A stretch of 45,543 nucleotides of DNA from JASLDZ01 sp964235945 (lineage in GTDB: Bacteria > Pseudomonadota > Alphaproteobacteria > Caulobacterales > Caulobacteraceae), in assembly GCA_964235945.1 (NCBI GenBank), contig CAXSDV010000019.1, positions 1 to 45,543 of the forward strand, written 5' to 3'. Positions 43,315 through 45,543 of this stretch are shown piece after piece. The notes below the pieces were generated by a model. That model made no database searches. It saw only the letters and a list, made by a program, of their open reading frames with translations, and was not told where the DNA came from. The translations under genes and the position numbers were made by a program. Numbering within the stretch: the stretch's first letter is position 1; each line of letters opens with the position of its first letter.

Positions 43315-45213
43315 TCAGGCGGCGTCGTCGCGGGCGGCGGCGGCCTGGAGCGCCTCGCGCAGGCGGGTGATCTCCAGCGGCTTGGGGATGTGGCCGTCCA
43401 TGCCCGCGTCCAGGTACTCGCGCACCTGGTGCGTCAGGGCGTTGGCGGACAGGGCGAGGATGCGCGTGCGCGGCCGGCCCGTGCGCGCTTCGGTCTCGCG
43501 GATCGCGCGCACGGCCTCCACCCCGTCCATGACGGGCATGTGCACGTCCATCAGGATCAGGTCGGGCGCCCCCCGCGCCCAGGCGTCCACGGCGGCGCGG
43601 CCGTCCTCCACCAGTTGGATGTCCACGCCGAACACGCCCAGGATCGAGGCCAGCACCTGGCGGTTGACCAGGTTGTCCTCCGCCGCGAGCACCCGCAGCG
43701 GCCGGCGCCCGTCCGCGGCCCCGGCGGGGTCGGCCGCCGCCGCCGGCGGGTCGGCGGGCGCGGCGGCGGGCGCCCGGGGAAGGGGGACGCGCAGCTCGAA
43801 GGTGGAGCCCACCCCTTCCAGGCTCTCGGCGCCCACCCGGCCGCCCATGACCAGGGCGAGCTCGCGGCAGATGGCCAGCCCCAGCCCCGTGCCCCCGTAG
43901 CGCCGGGTGGTGGAGCTGTCGGCCTGGGTGAACTTCTCGAACAAGCGCGGCAGCACGTCCGCCGCGACGCCCACCCCCGTGTCGGTCACGCGCAACACCA
44001 GCACGTCGCCCAGCTCCGGGTCCCGCACGTCGGCGAAGGTCACGCCGATGCGGCCGGCGGGAGTGAACTTGAGCGCGTTGGATACGAGGTTGACCGCCAC
44101 CTGCCGCAGCCGCGCCACGTCCCCCACCCGCCGGGAGACGCCGGGCGCGGCCGACACCTCCAGCTTCAGCCCCCGCTCCGCCGCCAGCGGGCCGTAGGCG
44201 GCGGCGAGCTCGCGCACCAGGTCGGCCGGGTCGAAGGGCTCCGCCTCCAGCGTCAGCTCGCCCGCCTCGATCTTGGAGATGTCCAGCACGTCGTTGAGCA
44301 CCGCCAGCAGCCCCTCGCCGGAGCGGCGCACCACGTCCAGCCGCTCGCGCTGCTCGGGCGCGAGTTCGCCCAGCGCCATGATCTGCGCCATGCCGAGCAC
44401 GCCGTTCAGCGGCGTGCGGATCTCGTGGCTCACATTGGCCAGGAACTGGGACTTGAGCACGTTGGCCGCCTGCGCCGCGTCCCGGGCGCGCACCAGGTCG
44501 GACAGGGTGTGGCGCAGGGCCGAGTCGTTGGCCTGCAGCCGGTCCAGCAGGGCGTTGAAGCTGGAGGTCAGCCGGGCGACCTCGTCGTCGCCGCCCGCGG
44601 GCGCGCGGGCGCGCAGCTCGCCGGACAGGGTGGCCTCCTGCATGATGCGCGACAACCGCTCCACCGGCTCGATCAGCCGGGCGGCCAGCAGGCGTCCCAT
44701 GAACAGGGCGACGCCCGTGGCGGCGAAGAACAGGGCGGTGCACACGGCGAAGTAGCGCGGCAGGGTGCGCGCCAGGTGGTCGGGCTCGGCGTACAGGGCC
44801 AGCTCGCCCGCCGGCCGCCCGCCCGGACCGGACACCACCGCGCGGGTCTCCATCATGCCCGGCTGCGAACGGCCGGCGCCGCCGCCGCCGACGTCGAAGG
44901 CGGCCACCGGCCGACCGGCGGCGTCGAACAGGCGGGCGTGGCGCACCCCGGGGGCGTGGTCGAAGGCGGACAGGAGCCGGCGGGCGGCGGCCGGATCGGT
45001 CAGGGCGGGCCCGGCCTGGCGCGCGGCCACCTCGGCCAGGGCCGTCTGGCTGCGGCGCACCTCGGCGGCGTCCGAGCTCCATTGCTCGAAGAAGAACAGC
45101 ACGGAAGCGAGCGTCAGCACGCAGGCGGCCACGCCCAGGGCCGCGGCGGCCACGCGCGCCTGCAGCGAGAACCCGCTCCTGCGAAGGCGGGTCGTGGCCG
45201 GGGTGTCGGTCAT
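43315..45213 (-). CDS. Hybrid sensor histidine kinase/response regulator
   Basis: A 632-residue inner-membrane sensor. Two membrane helices (about 18-42 and 154-172) flank a 110-residue periplasmic domain with no recognised ligand site. Then come HAMP (173-232), the HisKA dimerisation domain with the phospho-accepting His263 in NVSHEIRTPLNG, the HATPase domain (N box NLVSNALKFTP, G boxes DTGVGV and GGTGLGLAI), a Pro/Ala linker, and a C-terminal receiver with Asp556 in LILMDVHMPVMDG. No response regulator gene sits beside it, so it is an orphan that probably passes phosphate through an unlinked phosphotransfer protein. It converges with the M28 gene 12 bases away. Confidence 0.95.
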   Translation of the reverse strand: MTDTPATTRLRRSGFSLQARVAAAALGVAACVLTLASVLFFFEQWSSDAAEVRRSQTALAEVAARQAGPALTDPAAARRLLSAFDHAPGVRHARLFDAAGRPVAAFDVGGGGAGRSQPGMMETRAVVSGPGGRPAGELALYAEPDHLARTLPRYFAVCTALFFAATGVALFMGRLLAARLIEPVERLSRIMQEATLSGELRARAPAGGDDEVARLTSSFNALLDRLQANDSALRHTLSDLVRARDAAQAANVLKSQFLANVSHEIRTPLNGVLGMAQIMALGELAPEQRERLDVVRRSGEGLLAVLNDVLDISKIEAGELTLEAEPFDPADLVRELAAAYGPLAAERGLKLEVSAAPGVSRRVGDVARLRQVAVNLVSNALKFTPAGRIGVTFADVRDPELGDVLVLRVTDTGVGVAADVLPRLFEKFTQADSSTTRRYGGTGLGLAICRELALVMGGRVGAESLEGVGSTFELRVPLPRAPAAAPADPPAAAADPAGAADGRRPLRVLAAEDNLVNRQVLASILGVFGVDIQLVEDGRAAVDAWARGAPDLILMDVHMPVMDGVEAVRAIRETEARTGRPRTRILALSANALTHQVREYLDAGMDGHIPKPLEITRLREALQAAAARDDAA

Positions 45214-45370
45214 GCGCGGAGCCGCCGCGACCCGGGAAGCCGGTCGCGTCCGCAGGCTAGCCGGGCGGAGCTGACGGTTCGATTAAGATGCGTCCGAAGC
45301 CGGTGCGCGGACGTACGTGCGCGCGGGCAGAAATTTTTTCGCAACGGCCGAGCTCGACCTGGGAACTTAG

Positions 45371-45385
45371 TTAATTTTGTGTTTA
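45371..45385 (+). promoter_or_regulatory. Candidate CtrA-binding site
   Basis: TTAA-N7-TTTA matches the CtrA box TTAA-N7-TTAA at seven of eight positions, in an AT-rich patch that stands out in this GC-rich DNA. It lies 31 bases before the start of the gene at 45416. A GANTC site (GAATC, 45407-45411) sits next to that start. The 202-base gap holds no other recognised feature. Confidence 0.45.
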
Positions 45386-45415
45386 CATCGTGTCGTTCTT
45401 CACAGGGAATCGACC

Positions 45416-45543
45416 ATGACCGACAAGGTTTTTGTGGCCCAGGGCGTCGCCAACCGCCTGTTCGCGACCGAGAAGGCGATCGACACGGCTATGGCCGAAG
45501 CCGCCCAGCTGATGTCCGCCATGATGGCGGCGCGCGGCGAACT
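45416..45543 (+). CDS. Small unknown protein (3' end outside the window)
   Basis: The first 42 codons of a gene beginning MTDKVFVAQGVANRLFATEK, helical and Ala/Met-rich, with no signal peptide. An AGGGA site precedes the ATG. It is not recognised by name; short proteins of this look occur in Caulobacterales. It diverges from the histidine kinase gene. The CtrA-like and GANTC sites before it suggest cell-cycle control, which is inference. Confidence 0.7.
   Translation, partial: MTDKVFVAQGVANRLFATEKAIDTAMAEAAQLMSAMMAARGE

Overview
The window is a gene-dense, very GC-rich stretch of chromosome (almost every third codon position is G or C) from an alphaproteobacterium, most likely of the Caulobacterales (Caulobacter/Phenylobacterium type). 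Pointers are a BamF-like (DUF3035) lipoprotein beside lspA, a SapC-family gene, an Entner-Doudoroff zwf-pgl-edd operon, the hisS-hisZ-hisG order, TTAA-N7-TTAA-like (CtrA) and GANTC (CcrM) motifs, and a CIRCE-controlled groESL. I see no insertion sequence, prophage, CRISPR array, tRNA or rRNA. This is core chromosome rather than a genomic island.

Layout. 1-6328 (minus): a run transcribed right to left, TlpA thioredoxin, serine-hydrolase-like protein, SDR dehydrogenase, AsmA-like protein, SRPBCC protein and a zinc alcohol dehydrogenase cut by the window edge. 6327-9447 (plus): argH, lptM and lysA, diverging from tlpA with overlapping start codons. 9431-9667 (minus): a small exported protein. 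9778-11471: etfBA with a strong terminator. 11738-13880: a 49-codon ORF with its own terminator, a crotonase, a pirin and a tiny lipoprotein. 14050-20157: ileS, lspA, bamF-like, mutL. 20281-22394 (minus): groES-groEL with CIRCE and a heat-shock-type promoter. 22507-24563 (minus) and 24698-27858 (plus): a divergent group made of a UGM-like FAD enzyme, GtrA, an STT3-like GT-C membrane protein and a GT87 protein. 27789-31440 (minus): hisS-hisZ-hisG, overlapping by ATGA. 31598-32303: a possible 27-codon ORF, two leader hairpins and an unknown helical protein. 32326-36803: DsbD-like reductase, MaoC-like hotdog protein, SapC and an alpha/beta hydrolase. 36974-43302: zwf-pgl-edd followed by an M28 peptidase with a non-standard start. 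43315-45213 (minus): a hybrid histidine kinase. 45416-end: the start of a small unknown gene.

How the genes fit together. Several sets act on the envelope: TlpA and DsbD handle periplasmic thiols; LspA, the BamF-like protein and LptM belong to lipoprotein and outer-membrane assembly; AsmA, SapC, GtrA, GT-C and GT87 act in lipid, surface or glycan traffic. Central metabolism is represented by the oxidative Entner-Doudoroff enzymes, electron-transfer flavoprotein, and arginine, lysine and histidine synthesis.

The most unusual points are a serine-hydrolase-fold protein with all three catalytic motifs altered, the FAD/GtrA//GT-C/GT87 locus as a candidate envelope-glycan system, an M28 peptidase coupled to edd without an ATG, paired GANTC sites in a direct repeat before edd, and the overlapping divergent start codons of tlpA and argH.
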